The notes under the pieces are model-generated. The model saw only the letters and a program-made list of their open reading frames with translations, did no database searches and was not told where the DNA came from. Positions 8,151-16,885 of a DNA stretch of 30,989 bases are shown piece after piece (position 1 is the first letter of the stretch; every line of letters starts with the position of its first letter). Origin of the DNA: JACRAO01 sp964490895 (GTDB lineage Bacteria > Bdellovibrionota > UBA1018); the NCBI GenBank assembly GCA_964490895.1, contig CAZBEI010000080.1:1-30989 (forward strand), written 5' to 3'. A program made the translations under genes and the position numbers.

Positions 8151-8151
8151 A

Positions 8152-9999
8152 ATGTGTGGCATTGTGGGTTATACAGGTCAAAGACCTGTAGTCCGTCTCC
8201 TTCTAAAGGGTTTAAAAAGGCTTGAATACCGAGGTTATGATTCTGCAGGAGTGGCTTTTTTTAACCACGGAAAAATAGAGGTTAAAAAATCAGAAGGCAG
8301 ACTTGAAAATGTAGAAAAACTTTTGAATGGGGACCTGCACCTCTATGAGGGTGCGACCTGTGGAATTGGACACACGCGCTGGGCGACCCATGGCAAACCC
8401 ACCACTCAGAATGCACATCCACACCGAACAGGTCCCATTGTTTTAGTACACAATGGGATTATAGAAAATTATCAAAATATAAGGCAAGAAGTATTGCGTC
8501 TGGGCTATAAGCCCGAGTCCGAAACCGACAGTGAGCTCTATGGTTATTTGGTTTTAGAGCAGCTCAAAAAGGGCTTCCGACTTTTTGAGGCGGTCCGCAG
8601 GAGCTTTTTAGAGCTCAAGGGTTCTTGTAGTGTGGTGGTCTTGAGCCAAGATGAGCCTGGAGTTGTCATTGGAGTGAGAAATGGCTCTCCCTTGGTAGCC
8701 GCAACAGACCCCTTAGGAGGGGCTTTTTTGGCGAGTGATTCGCAGCCATTGTTAGAATATACAGAAAAAGTTTATTTTTTAGAGCATGGAGACATCGTTT
8801 TAGGTACAGAAAAGGGACTCGAATTTTTTGATCTAAAAACAGGACACTCCATTCAAAGAGAAAGTGTCAAACTCGATTGGAGTAACGAGCAATTGGATAA
8901 GCAGGGGTTTGCTCATTACATGCTCAAAGAAATTCATGAAGAACCTAATGCTTTTGTTGACACGTTGAATTTTATTTTAGACCGAGCACAAGCTACTGCG
9001 TTCCCGTTGGCTAGGCAGCCGGCTGTGGATTTGCTCAATTCGGCTCAAGAAATCCACCTCATTGCCTGTGGGACCTCATATTATGCTTGTTTGCTTGGAA
9101 AATATTGGATTGAGAAATGGGCTAAAATACCAGTTCAAGTGGAGCTTGCAAGTGAGTTTCGTTATCGAAATCCTGTCCTAAAACCAGGAGCCCTCATTGT
9201 AGGGGTTTCTCAGTCTGGGGAAACAGCAGATACAATGGCCGTGATAAGAGACATGAATCGGCTCAAAGTGCCCACACTCGGCTTGACCAATGTTAGAGGA
9301 AGTCAGCTCTCCAGGGAGGCAAATGCTGTTTTTTATACTTCGGCGGGTCCAGAGGTGGGAGTGGCGGCTACCAAAACATTTTTTACGCAGATGCTTGTTT
9401 TTTTACTTTGGGCTGGACATTTAGGGCTTAGAAATCAGAATCCTGTAGCCGAACTTTTTGATGGCATTGTCAAACTTCCCCATTTATTAAAAGACTTTCT
9501 AAATCCAGACACTCCGCTCTTTTCGGACATTAAAAACGCTGCAAAAGCATTTCTTAAGTCGCGTGGATTCTTCTTTATTGGCAGAGGGTATTCTTATCCT
9601 ATGGCTCTAGAGGGTGCATTAAAACTAAAGGAGATTAGCTATATTCATGCTGAGGGCTATGCCGGGGGAGAACTTAAACATGGACCCATTGCCATGATTG
9701 ATGAGGAGATGGTTGTGGTTGTTTTGGCTCCGATGGACCGCTGGCGCGAAAAAACTTTGTCCAATTTAGAGGAAGTAAGAGCGCGAGGCGCTTTGATTTT
9801 AGGGGTGGGTACTGAGGGGGATCAGAGTTTGCGTTCCCTCAGTCATCATTTTATTGCACTGCCGAGCAATATCCTAGAGGATCTGATTCCATTTTTTATT
9901 GCACCCGTCGTCCAACTTTTTAGTTATGAGTTGGCTCTTTTAAAGGGAACCGATGTCGATAAACCTAGAAACTTAGCAAAAAGTGTAACGGTCGAATAA
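8152..9999 (+). CDS. glmS: Glutamine-fructose-6-phosphate aminotransferase (isomerizing)
   Basis: GlmS forms glucosamine-6-phosphate from fructose-6-phosphate and glutamine, the first committed step toward UDP-GlcNAc. The N-terminal class II glutamine amidotransferase begins with the nucleophile C2 (MCGIVGYTG); HTRWATHG and the NGIIENY motif follow. Two SIS sugar-isomerase domains lie at about 290-430 and 460-600 (CGTSYYA, SQSGETADT, LKEISYIHAEGYAGGELKHGP). The C-terminal signature DKPRNLAKSVTVE includes the ring-opening K610. The length, 615 aa, is normal. The ribosome site (AAGAAGGGG) lies within the end of glmU. There is no room for a glmS ribozyme in the 1-bp gap, so feedback must act elsewhere. 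Confidence 0.98.
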   Translation: MCGIVGYTGQRPVVRLLLKGLKRLEYRGYDSAGVAFFNHGKIEVKKSEGRLENVEKLLNGDLHLYEGATCGIGHTRWATHGKPTTQNAHPHRTGPIVLVHNGIIENYQNIRQEVLRLGYKPESETDSELYGYLVLEQLKKGFRLFEAVRRSFLELKGSCSVVVLSQDEPGVVIGVRNGSPLVAATDPLGGAFLASDSQPLLEYTEKVYFLEHGDIVLGTEKGLEFFDLKTGHSIQRESVKLDWSNEQLDKQGFAHYMLKEIHEEPNAFVDTLNFILDRAQATAFPLARQPAVDLLNSAQEIHLIACGTSYYACLLGKYWIEKWAKIPVQVELASEFRYRNPVLKPGALIVGVSQSGETADTMAVIRDMNRLKVPTLGLTNVRGSQLSREANAVFYTSAGPEVGVAATKTFFTQMLVFLLWAGHLGLRNQNPVAELFDGIVKLPHLLKDFLNPDTPLFSDIKNAAKAFLKSRGFFFIGRGYSYPMALEGALKLKEISYIHAEGYAGGELKHGPIAMIDEEMVVVVLAPMDRWREKTLSNLEEVRARGALILGVGTEGDQSLRSLSHHFIALPSNILEDLIPFFIAPVVQLFSYELALLKGTDVDKPRNLAKSVTVE

Positions 10000-11660
10000 T
10001 GGGGCTCCTTCGGCCATTTTTTATTGGGGTCATTTCTTGTCTTGTCTTTGAATGCCCAGCCTTGATTCGAGCTCTGTTTCCGTTTGTACACTGGAATTCT
10101 CCTTTTTTAATTTTGGCTTTCATCCCTTTTTTATTTTTATTTCTGTTGAATAAAAATAAACGCCTCTTAAATTACAAGGGACTTTCTGATCTATTGATTC
10201 ACATTCACTCGCCCACTTCTCCCAGAACCTCTGAAAGTTGGATTTGGAGAGGGTTTTGTTCGCTTTTATTTGGTCTCATTGGAGGTCCAGTTGGGCCAGA
10301 AGGGGCAGCGATCGAGTTTTCCTACGGTTTTGCAACTGCCCAGCGCTCCAGTTCTACAAGATGGTTTGAGCAAATCAGGCGAACCGATGGTGCCTGTGTT
10401 TTAGGTGCTGGGATTTCTGCAGCTTTCGGGGCTCCGTTTGCGGCTATTTTAGTGCCTATAGAATTAGGAATAGGGGGGAGTACTTTTTCGTTAGTGGTCA
10501 GTAGCATGACCTCCTTTGTGGGGATGAGAATTTTAGACCGTATTTTAGCTTTAGAAAGATTTAATTTTGGAAGTGAGCTATTGGGTTTTGATTTCACAAA
10601 ACCTCAGTATTGGTTTTGTCTCTTAGGGATCGCGATAGCGGGTGGGATTCTATCTTCTTTTATTATTTTTTTTATGAGGTACTTCCAGGATGGATTTTTA
10701 GAAGCCTTTAAGTCTAACGTCTGGCTCCGGTTTTTAGTGGGCGCATTGAGCCTTTTTTTGGTGGCCTGGATCAATCAAAGTGCACATTTTCCACCGCGAT
10801 TATTGTTAGAAAATATATTTTTATCTCAAAGCTCCAATCTCGAAAACTCGCTTTGTTTTGTGAGTTTGCTGTTAAGTTTAGCTCTTTTCCTTTCTTGTTT
10901 TGGTTCTCTTGGAATTTTTTGGCCTCTCTTTGTCTTGGGGGGACTTATGGGGATGAGTTTAGGTCCTATTTTTGTTGTTCAGAGCTCAGGTTTTTCGATT
11001 GTTTCACTTTTTGCAGGAGGAGTGGCTGTTTGGTCTTCGGTCTTAGGGATTCCACTGGCTGCGGCGCTCCTGACATTCGAACTCAGTCAAAGAACCCAAG
11101 TGTTTATTCCTTGCCTTTTAGTCGGGCTATTGGCTAAGCAAATTAGAGTTTGGTTGCTCACGTCTCCTTTGGTGAAAAAAGATTTAGAAATTTCGGGTAT
11201 TTCTTTAGTGCACGGGAGATCTGTGTCTGTTTTAGACTCCGTCAAAGTAGAAGATGCGATGGTCACTGATTTCGAAACAGTATTAGAAAAAGAATCGATT
11301 GGTTCTCTTTACTCAAAGCTTTTATCTACCAAGTATCCATTTTTGCCTGTCGTGGATCTCCACGGAAAATATTTGGGCCTGTTGACAGTAGATATGATCG
11401 AAGAGAGTTGGCAGTCTCAGTTTTCAAAGCTTTTAGAGGCCAAGGATTTACTTTATCGATCAGGTTTTAAAGCTAAGAGTGTTAAAGAATCCGATAAGCT
11501 TTCGGTTACGACAAGTCTATTTAAAGAGATCCCCTGTGCGCCGGTTTTAAACGAATCCGGAAAAGTTGTAGGCCTCTTATTTTCCTATCAAGTTCGTTTT
11601 TCCTATGAGAGAGAGGAGCTTCGTCGCTCTCTATTGCAGATGAATCAGGAAACCCAATGA
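9999..11660 (+). CDS. ClC-family chloride channel/antiporter-like protein with C-terminal CBS pair
   Basis: This 553-aa polytopic membrane protein is of the ClC type. The G-x-EGP loop is present as GPEGA (99-103), with E101 at the external gating-glutamate position. ISAAFGAPFAAILVPIEL (139-156) matches the ClC helix E/F region, and GIFWP (305-309) matches the GxFxP motif. A CBS pair lies at about 405-540 (PFLPVVDLHGKYLGLLT; APVLNESGKVVGLLF). Two canonical residues differ. The position equal to the proton glutamate of E. coli ClC-ec1 (IEE, E203) appears to be L156, and the GSGIP filter motif is not recognisable near residue 60 (YKGLSDL). Coupling and ion preference are thus uncertain. Its ATG overlaps the glmS stop by 1 bp, and pcrA overlaps its own stop by 4 bp. 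Confidence 0.9.
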   Translation: MGLLRPFFIGVISCLVFECPALIRALFPFVHWNSPFLILAFIPFLFLFLLNKNKRLLNYKGLSDLLIHIHSPTSPRTSESWIWRGFCSLLFGLIGGPVGPEGAAIEFSYGFATAQRSSSTRWFEQIRRTDGACVLGAGISAAFGAPFAAILVPIELGIGGSTFSLVVSSMTSFVGMRILDRILALERFNFGSELLGFDFTKPQYWFCLLGIAIAGGILSSFIIFFMRYFQDGFLEAFKSNVWLRFLVGALSLFLVAWINQSAHFPPRLLLENIFLSQSSNLENSLCFVSLLLSLALFLSCFGSLGIFWPLFVLGGLMGMSLGPIFVVQSSGFSIVSLFAGGVAVWSSVLGIPLAAALLTFELSQRTQVFIPCLLVGLLAKQIRVWLLTSPLVKKDLEISGISLVHGRSVSVLDSVKVEDAMVTDFETVLEKESIGSLYSKLLSTKYPFLPVVDLHGKYLGLLTVDMIEESWQSQFSKLLEAKDLLYRSGFKAKSVKESDKLSVTTSLFKEIPCAPVLNESGKVVGLLFSYQVRFSYEREELRRSLLQMNQETQ

Positions 11661-13825
11661 ACGAACTCAATCCACCCCAAAAAGAAGCTGTGCTACATAA
11701 AGATGGACCTCTTATGGTTTTGGCGGGAGCAGGTTCTGGCAAGACTAAAATGTTGACTTCTAGGATCGCTTATCTCATCGAAGCCCATGGTGTAGATCCC
11801 CGCGAGATTTTGGCTGTGACTTTTACAAATAAGGCGGCTCAGGAAATGAGAGAAAGAGTCCAGAAACTTTTAAGTCTTGGAGTTTATTCTCCTGAAATCG
11901 GCACGTTTCATTCAATTTGTGTGAGGATTTTAAGGAGGGAAATGGAGTTTACGCCTTTTCAAAAACCCTTTGTGATCTATGACGATCTCGATCAGCTTAG
12001 CCTTATTAAAAGCGTTCATCACAAAATGGATTTAGACGAGAAAAAATATCCACCCAAAGTTTTGCAAGGCACTCTCAATCGTTTTAAATGTGATGCCATA
12101 GAGGCAAGCCACTTGTCACCTGATACACAAGACGCGAAATTTATAGATTTTTATCGGCTATATCAAGAAAACCTGTTTTCAAACCAGGCTTTGGATTTCG
12201 GAGAAATCCTTTGCCTGACTTACCGACTTCTCAGAGATAACGTAGAATTGAGGCGCAAATATCAAAATGTTTTTCGATTTATCCATGTGGATGAGTATCA
12301 AGATACGAACCGAGCTCAGTATTTGCTGCTTTCAGCGCTGACGGCTCGTGCGCAGGGAGGGCATCAAAACATTTGTGTCGTGGGCGACGAAGACCAGTCG
12401 ATCTATAAGTGGAGGGGAGCTGACATCGGAAATATTTTGAATTTCGAAAGAGATTTTCCAGGTGCAAAGATCATCAAGCTCGAACAAAATTACCGTTCTA
12501 CTAAAACGATTATTTCTGCTGCAAGTCATCTCATTCAACACAATCGACTTCGCAAAGACAAAAAACTTTGGACGGCTAACGAAGACGGGATGCCGATTTT
12601 GAGAGTTCAGTTTTCGGACGAGAGAGCAGAGGCTGAAAAGGTGGTTTCTGAGATCAAGCGGTTGAGCCAAAATGAGGGTTACGCTTTTTCTGATTTTGCT
12701 GTTTTTTATCGGACCCATGCACAGAGCCGTCAATTCGAAGATGTTTTAAGGAGAGAAAAGATAAATTATAAAATCGTAGGCGGGCTGAGATTTTATGATC
12801 GAAAAGAAATTAAAGATATTCTCTCTTATTTTAAAGTGATTTTAAATCCGCTGGATTCTGTGAGTTTAAAGAGAATCATCAATGTGCCTGGACGAGGGAT
12901 CGGAAAAGTGACGTTAGAAAAACTCCAAAGTGTTTCGCAGACGCAGTCCCTTTGGTCTGCTTTAGAAAATCCTACGGGTTTGGATTTTTCGAGTGGGACA
13001 GAAAAAAAAATAAGTGACTTTGTAGCGCTCATTAAAAAACTCACTCAAGAACAAACATGTCTCAAGCTCTCTGAACTCTATGGCCTCCTTTTAGACGAAA
13101 CACATTATGTCCAAGAGCTCAAACAAGAAGGCACCATCGAAGCAGCTGCTCGAATTGAAAACTTAGAGGAGTTTTCTTCTGTGTTGCAAGAGTTTGAGGA
13201 CGAGCATCTCAAAAAACTATCTCTAAAAGAGCTTTTGCCGTTGTTTTTAGAGCAGGCGTCCCTCTCGACCGAAGAAGGCAAAGCTGAGAACGCCTCTATT
13301 TTAAGCATCCAGATGATGACTTTGCATTCTTCGAAGGGATTAGAGTTCCCGGTGGTTTTTATGGTGGGAATGGAAGAAGGCCTTTTTCCCTCCCTCCGAG
13401 TTTGGCAAGACGAAGAAGACGAAAGCGAAATCGAAGAAGAGCGGCGGCTGTGCTATGTGGGTATGACTCGTGCCAAAGAGAGGCTTTATCTTTTCCATGT
13501 TGAGCGGCGTAGGATCTGGGGAAATGTGCTTGTTCAGACTCCTGCACGATTTTTTTCTGAAATTCCAGAGCAGTATGTTGATTTTAAAGATATGTCCTAC
13601 GAGCGCCGATTGACGCAGAGTTTTGAGATGCCACGCACAAGAAAAATGGAAGAGGACTTTGTGGGGAGAAAAATAGATCATCCTGATTATGGGCCAGGAG
13701 TGATTGTCATGAGCGAAGGCTCTGGAGAGAATCAAAAAGTGACGCTAGAGTTTCGGAACCGTGGGAGAAAGAAGTTTTTGCTGAGGTATTTAGACCTCTC
13801 TTTTCTAAGAATATCTATTTTTTAG
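11657..13825 (+). CDS. pcrA: UvrD/Rep/PcrA-type 3'-5' DNA helicase
   Basis: This 722-aa superfamily 1A helicase carries all motifs in order: LNPPQKEAV (Q motif, 4-12), Walker A GAGSGKT (24-30), GTFHSICVRILR (Ia/Ib region), HVDEYQDTN (II), VGDEDQSIYKWRGA (III), EQNYRST (IV), TLHSSKGLEFPVVF (V) and CYVGMTRAKERLYL (VI). The C-terminal 60 residues (VGRKIDHPDYGPGVIV ... VTLEFRNRGRKKFLLRYLDL) resemble the Tudor-like PcrA tail that binds RNA polymerase. It acts in nucleotide-excision repair, removal of stalled complexes and replication. ATG 11657 forms an ATGA overlap with the clc stop, with AGGA 7 bp upstream. The symbol pcrA is by family resemblance; uvrD is an equally fair name. Its TAG lies inside the palindrome at 13823-13845. 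Confidence 0.95.
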   Translation: MNELNPPQKEAVLHKDGPLMVLAGAGSGKTKMLTSRIAYLIEAHGVDPREILAVTFTNKAAQEMRERVQKLLSLGVYSPEIGTFHSICVRILRREMEFTPFQKPFVIYDDLDQLSLIKSVHHKMDLDEKKYPPKVLQGTLNRFKCDAIEASHLSPDTQDAKFIDFYRLYQENLFSNQALDFGEILCLTYRLLRDNVELRRKYQNVFRFIHVDEYQDTNRAQYLLLSALTARAQGGHQNICVVGDEDQSIYKWRGADIGNILNFERDFPGAKIIKLEQNYRSTKTIISAASHLIQHNRLRKDKKLWTANEDGMPILRVQFSDERAEAEKVVSEIKRLSQNEGYAFSDFAVFYRTHAQSRQFEDVLRREKINYKIVGGLRFYDRKEIKDILSYFKVILNPLDSVSLKRIINVPGRGIGKVTLEKLQSVSQTQSLWSALENPTGLDFSSGTEKKISDFVALIKKLTQEQTCLKLSELYGLLLDETHYVQELKQEGTIEAAARIENLEEFSSVLQEFEDEHLKKLSLKELLPLFLEQASLSTEEGKAENASILSIQMMTLHSSKGLEFPVVFMVGMEEGLFPSLRVWQDEEDESEIEEERRLCYVGMTRAKERLYLFHVERRRIWGNVLVQTPARFFSEIPEQYVDFKDMSYERRLTQSFEMPRTRKMEEDFVGRKIDHPDYGPGVIVMSEGSGENQKVTLEFRNRGRKKFLLRYLDLSFLRISIF

Positions 13826-13845
13826 TTACTAAAATTTAGTAACTA
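13823..13845. repeat. Perfect 11-1-11 bp palindrome at the promoter of the AAA+ ATPase gene
   Basis: TAGTTACTAAA and its exact reverse complement TTTAGTAACTA flank a single A. The first three bases are the pcrA stop codon. The right arm runs into TATGAT (13844-13849), with an alternative -10 TATAGT at 13849-13854. This puts the palindrome over the -35 to -10 region, 18 bp before the ATPase ATG at 13863. The arms are AT-rich and only a 1-base centre separates them, which favours a dimeric protein operator rather than a terminator. No second copy is seen in this window. Confidence 0.75.
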
Positions 13846-13862
13846 TGATATAGTGTTTTTAG

Positions 13863-15014
13863 ATGGATTTCATAACTAAAACATTCAAGTTTGGCCAATT
13901 GGTGGATCGGGCAGATATTTGTGACCGGAACAAAGAAATAACCTTGCTCCGGAAGGTAGTGCGCGCCTCTGGAAGGGCAGTGGTCTATGGTCGACGTCGC
14001 TTTGGCAAAACATCAGTACTTAAAAATATCATTTTAATGGAGTTCTGCCAGCTCAAACCAGCACCCATAGGGATTTTTTGTGATCTTTACCAGATCTCAT
14101 CGATCGAGGATTTTAGGAACAAATTTCAAATCTCCTACGAAGAGGCTCTCTCTGTGCGCTTGTCACGTGTCCAGTCTTTTACAAAAGTAATAAAAAATTA
14201 TCTTTCTAATTTCAAAATAAAGATTGATTTTGACCCAGTCACTGCTTTTCCTTCTGTTTCGCTCGAAGGGGAGCATAAAAATCACGAAAAATCCATTCAT
14301 GAAATTTTTGTTTCAATCAATGCCTTTTCTAGCATCGTTGATACACTTATTGTTTTTGACGAGTTTCAAGACATTGTCAAAGTACCCGGATTGGAAACTC
14401 TACTTAGAACTGAAATTCAAAATCTCTCAAAGACTCCTGTTATTTGTTCAGGCTCAAAAAGCCATGTTCTCAGAGATCTTTTCCAAGACGAAAAAAGACC
14501 CTTCTACGGTTTCGGCACAGAGCTTGAATTCGGGACAATCCCACGTCCACTATGGCTTCCATATATGCAAGAGAGATTTCAGACCTTTAACATTCAGCTC
14601 GACCACACTTCGTGTGATTATATCTGTAAACTCATGCAGGATATTCCGAACTCCGTTCAAGAACTTTGTCAGTGGATTACTTTTTCAGAATTTTGTGGGA
14701 AACTGAATCCACAAATAATTGATGCCCAGCTTCTTCTATTGTTGTCGAGCAAATCCAGCAAAATGAGTGAGCGGCTGGGTGATTTTTCGGAGAAAGAGCG
14801 AAAAGTACTTCTGGCGGTAGCTAACGGGCAGCCTGTAAAAAATATCAGTTCAGTAGCGTTTATATCCAATACAGGCATCAGCGCCACTGCCATTCGTGCC
14901 ACCATAGCGCGTTTTATTGATCATGGAGTTTTGGATAAAACCTCACATGGAGTTAGTCTCACGGATCCAATTTTTCAGTTTTTTTTGAAAAAACATGGAA
15001 AAATAATATTTTAA
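13863..15014 (+). CDS. AAA+ ATPase (ATPase_2/archaeal-type) with C-terminal winged helix
   Basis: This 383-aa protein has Walker A GRRRFGKT (43-50), Walker B IVFDEFQD (163-170; D166, E167) and a sensor-like segment CSGSKSHVLRDLF (195-207) followed by PFYGFGTELEF. That pattern belongs to the ATPase_2/COG1672-like group of P-loop NTPases, common in archaea and scattered in bacteria. Residues about 310-383 form a winged-helix-like domain (ISATAIRATIARFIDHGVLDKTSHGVSLTDPIFQFFL), the expected DNA-binding end of this group. No signal peptide or membrane segment is seen. No Shine-Dalgarno sequence precedes ATG 13863, and the -10-like boxes end 8-13 bp upstream, so a leaderless mRNA is plausible. It sits alone between pcrA and gatC with its own palindrome, which suggests a later insertion. 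Its biological role is unknown; some relatives are thought to behave selfishly or to act in defence. Confidence 0.88.
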   Translation: MDFITKTFKFGQLVDRADICDRNKEITLLRKVVRASGRAVVYGRRRFGKTSVLKNIILMEFCQLKPAPIGIFCDLYQISSIEDFRNKFQISYEEALSVRLSRVQSFTKVIKNYLSNFKIKIDFDPVTAFPSVSLEGEHKNHEKSIHEIFVSINAFSSIVDTLIVFDEFQDIVKVPGLETLLRTEIQNLSKTPVICSGSKSHVLRDLFQDEKRPFYGFGTELEFGTIPRPLWLPYMQERFQTFNIQLDHTSCDYICKLMQDIPNSVQELCQWITFSEFCGKLNPQIIDAQLLLLLSSKSSKMSERLGDFSEKERKVLLAVANGQPVKNISSVAFISNTGISATAIRATIARFIDHGVLDKTSHGVSLTDPIFQFFLKKHGKIIF

Positions 15015-15161
15015 TGTGCATATTGTTTTGTTTTTGGGTGGCCCGTCATTTCGGAAAGTCTCTGATAACTCCACCCGCGTTTTAATCATTCGCGCTGGAT
15101 TACAGAGAGGGCCTCAAATTTCGTTGCAAAACCAATGGGTTTTATGATTAATAATGAACTC

Positions 15162-15443
15162 ATGCTTCAAGTTGACGAAAAACTAACCCGAAAAACCGCG
15201 GAGCTCGCACGGCTAGAGCTCACAGACGAAGAAGTTAACGTTTTTACTCCACAATTGAGGGAGGTTTTTAAGTATATCGAATTATTAAAAGAAGTAGACG
15301 TCAAAGGGGTTGAGCCACTGACGCATCCTTTTGAGCTAGAAACCCCACTCAGGGAAGATGAGGTGAGCGTTTCGCCTGCTAAAATTTTGGATTCGGCGCC
15401 AGATGTTCTTTATGACGGGTTTAAAGTGCCTTCTATTTTATGA
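15162..15443 (+). CDS. gatC: Asp-tRNA(Asn)/Glu-tRNA(Gln) amidotransferase subunit C
   Basis: GatC is the small subunit that clamps GatA and GatB together. Typical family features are LTRKTAELARLELTDEEV near the N-terminus and VEPLTHPF ... LREDEV ... DGFKVPSIL at the end. The frame also has in-frame ATGs at 15135 and 15144. I chose 15162 because it places 13 residues before ELARL, as in Bacillus GatC, giving 93 aa. No clear Shine-Dalgarno sequence supports any of the three. TTGCAA (15124-15129) followed 17 bp later by ATTAAT (15147-15152) could be a promoter, which would favour the 15162 start. The last 4 bp overlap gatA. Confidence 0.95.
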   Translation: MLQVDEKLTRKTAELARLELTDEEVNVFTPQLREVFKYIELLKEVDVKGVEPLTHPFELETPLREDEVSVSPAKILDSAPDVLYDGFKVPSIL

Positions 15444-16885
15444 CAGAATATTTGAGTGTTGCAGAAATTCATAAAGCCTATAACCAAAAAATATTGTCGC
15501 CTGTAGAATTCACAAAAGATTTTTTTAAAAAAATAAAAGCCTCTAATCACAATGCCTATTTGACTTTGTGCGAAGAGAAAGCCATCGCCCAAGCAAAGTT
15601 AGCCGATCAGATTTTAGCAAAGGAAGGCAAAGTTCCCTCAGAGAAATACCCATTGCTTGGTATTCCGCTGGGTGTCAAAGACGTTTTAGTCACACAGGGA
15701 GTGAGGACGACTTGTGGTTCTAAGATTTTGGAAAACTACATACCCCCTTATACGGCCACTTGTGTCTTGAGACTTGAGCAAGCAGGAGCCATTATTTTAG
15801 GCAAGCTCAATATGGATGAGTTTGCCATGGGGAGTTCGAACGAAAACTCTGCATTTGGCCCTGTGCTGCATCCAACTCATCCAGAGCATGTCCCTGGTGG
15901 ATCTAGTGGGGGCTCCGCTACAGCGGTAAAAGCGGGACTTTGTGTGGCTGCTCTAGGGAGTGACACTGGGGGCTCGGTGAGGCTGCCTGCCAGTTACTGC
16001 GGGATTGTGGGGATGAAACCCACCTACGGGAGTGTGAGTCGCTACGGACTTGTGGCGTTTGCGTCATCTCTTGATCAAGTGGGTCCAATGTCAAATTCTG
16101 TCGAAGATACTGCCAAGATTTTACGTGTGATCAGTGGGCATGATCCCAGGGATTCTACCTCTTCGCCAAAATCTTGTATTGAGCAAACTTTAGAAAAATG
16201 TGATCTCAAGCAACTCAAAATCGGAATTCCAAAAGAATATTTTATAGAAGGACTAAACCCAGAAGTAAAAGAGGCTACCCAAAAAGCACTCCAGTGGTTT
16301 GAGTCTCAAGGGGCAAAGCTTGTCCCCATCTCTTTGCCTCACACTAAGTATTGTGTTGCTGTTTATTATATTGTGGCGGTGAGTGAGGCTTCGAGCAATT
16401 TGGCACGCTTTGATGCTGTGAGATTCGGAGTAAGGACAAAAGAGACGGCAGCCCAAGAAGATTTGCTAGAATTTTATAAAAAAGCCCGCTCGCTTTTTGG
16501 CCCGGAGGTCAAAAGGAGAATTATTTTAGGGACTTTTAGTCTCTCCAGCGGTTATCATGACGCTTATTATCGCCAAGCTTGCCAGGTCCGAAGGCTTATC
16601 AAACAAGATTTTGATCAAGCGTTTAAACAAGTCGACGTGATTATTTCGCCTGTCTCTCCGACCACCGCTTTTAAGTTAGGCGAAAAAACAAAAGATCCCA
16701 TCCAAATGTACCTGATGGATATTTATACAATCCCTGTGAACTTGGCAGGACTTCCGGCCTTAAGTGTTCCCTGCGGGAAAGATGCGGCTTCCTTGCCCAT
16801 AGGGCTGCACATGGTGGGGCCTGCGTTTGGAGATCAGAAACTGCTTTCTATAGCGCATACTTTTGAAAAAGGAGCAAGGCCGTGA
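15440..16885 (+). CDS. gatA: Asp-tRNA(Asn)/Glu-tRNA(Gln) amidotransferase subunit A
   Basis: GatA is the glutaminase subunit, which releases ammonia for GatB to amidate misacylated Glu-tRNA(Gln) or Asp-tRNA(Asn). This 481-aa amidase-signature enzyme has the Ser-cisSer-Lys triad at K80 (PLGVKDV), S155 (GGSSGGSA) and S179 (GSDTGGSVR), one residue later than in S. aureus GatA. The sequence is complete and close to the usual length of about 485. The ATG at 15440 forms an ATGA overlap with the gatC stop, and its ribosome site is poor, so translation is probably coupled. Confidence 0.98.
   Translation: MTEYLSVAEIHKAYNQKILSPVEFTKDFFKKIKASNHNAYLTLCEEKAIAQAKLADQILAKEGKVPSEKYPLLGIPLGVKDVLVTQGVRTTCGSKILENYIPPYTATCVLRLEQAGAIILGKLNMDEFAMGSSNENSAFGPVLHPTHPEHVPGGSSGGSATAVKAGLCVAALGSDTGGSVRLPASYCGIVGMKPTYGSVSRYGLVAFASSLDQVGPMSNSVEDTAKILRVISGHDPRDSTSSPKSCIEQTLEKCDLKQLKIGIPKEYFIEGLNPEVKEATQKALQWFESQGAKLVPISLPHTKYCVAVYYIVAVSEASSNLARFDAVRFGVRTKETAAQEDLLEFYKKARSLFGPEVKRRIILGTFSLSSGYHDAYYRQACQVRRLIKQDFDQAFKQVDVIISPVSPTTAFKLGEKTKDPIQMYLMDIYTIPVNLAGLPALSVPCGKDAASLPIGLHMVGPAFGDQKLLSIAHTFEKGARP

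Noticed and set aside
8140..8152. Possible glmS ribozyme
   Set aside because: Only 1 bp separates glmU and glmS, and the ribozyme needs well over 100 bases upstream of glmS; nothing like it is present.
12332..12733. 133-codon frame antisense to pcrA
   Set aside because: It covers conserved helicase motifs II to IV on the other strand, with no recognisable domain and no start context.
13823..13860. Palindrome as a rho-independent terminator for pcrA
   Set aside because: The stem is AT-rich, has almost no loop, and is not followed directly by a T-run; operator function fits better.
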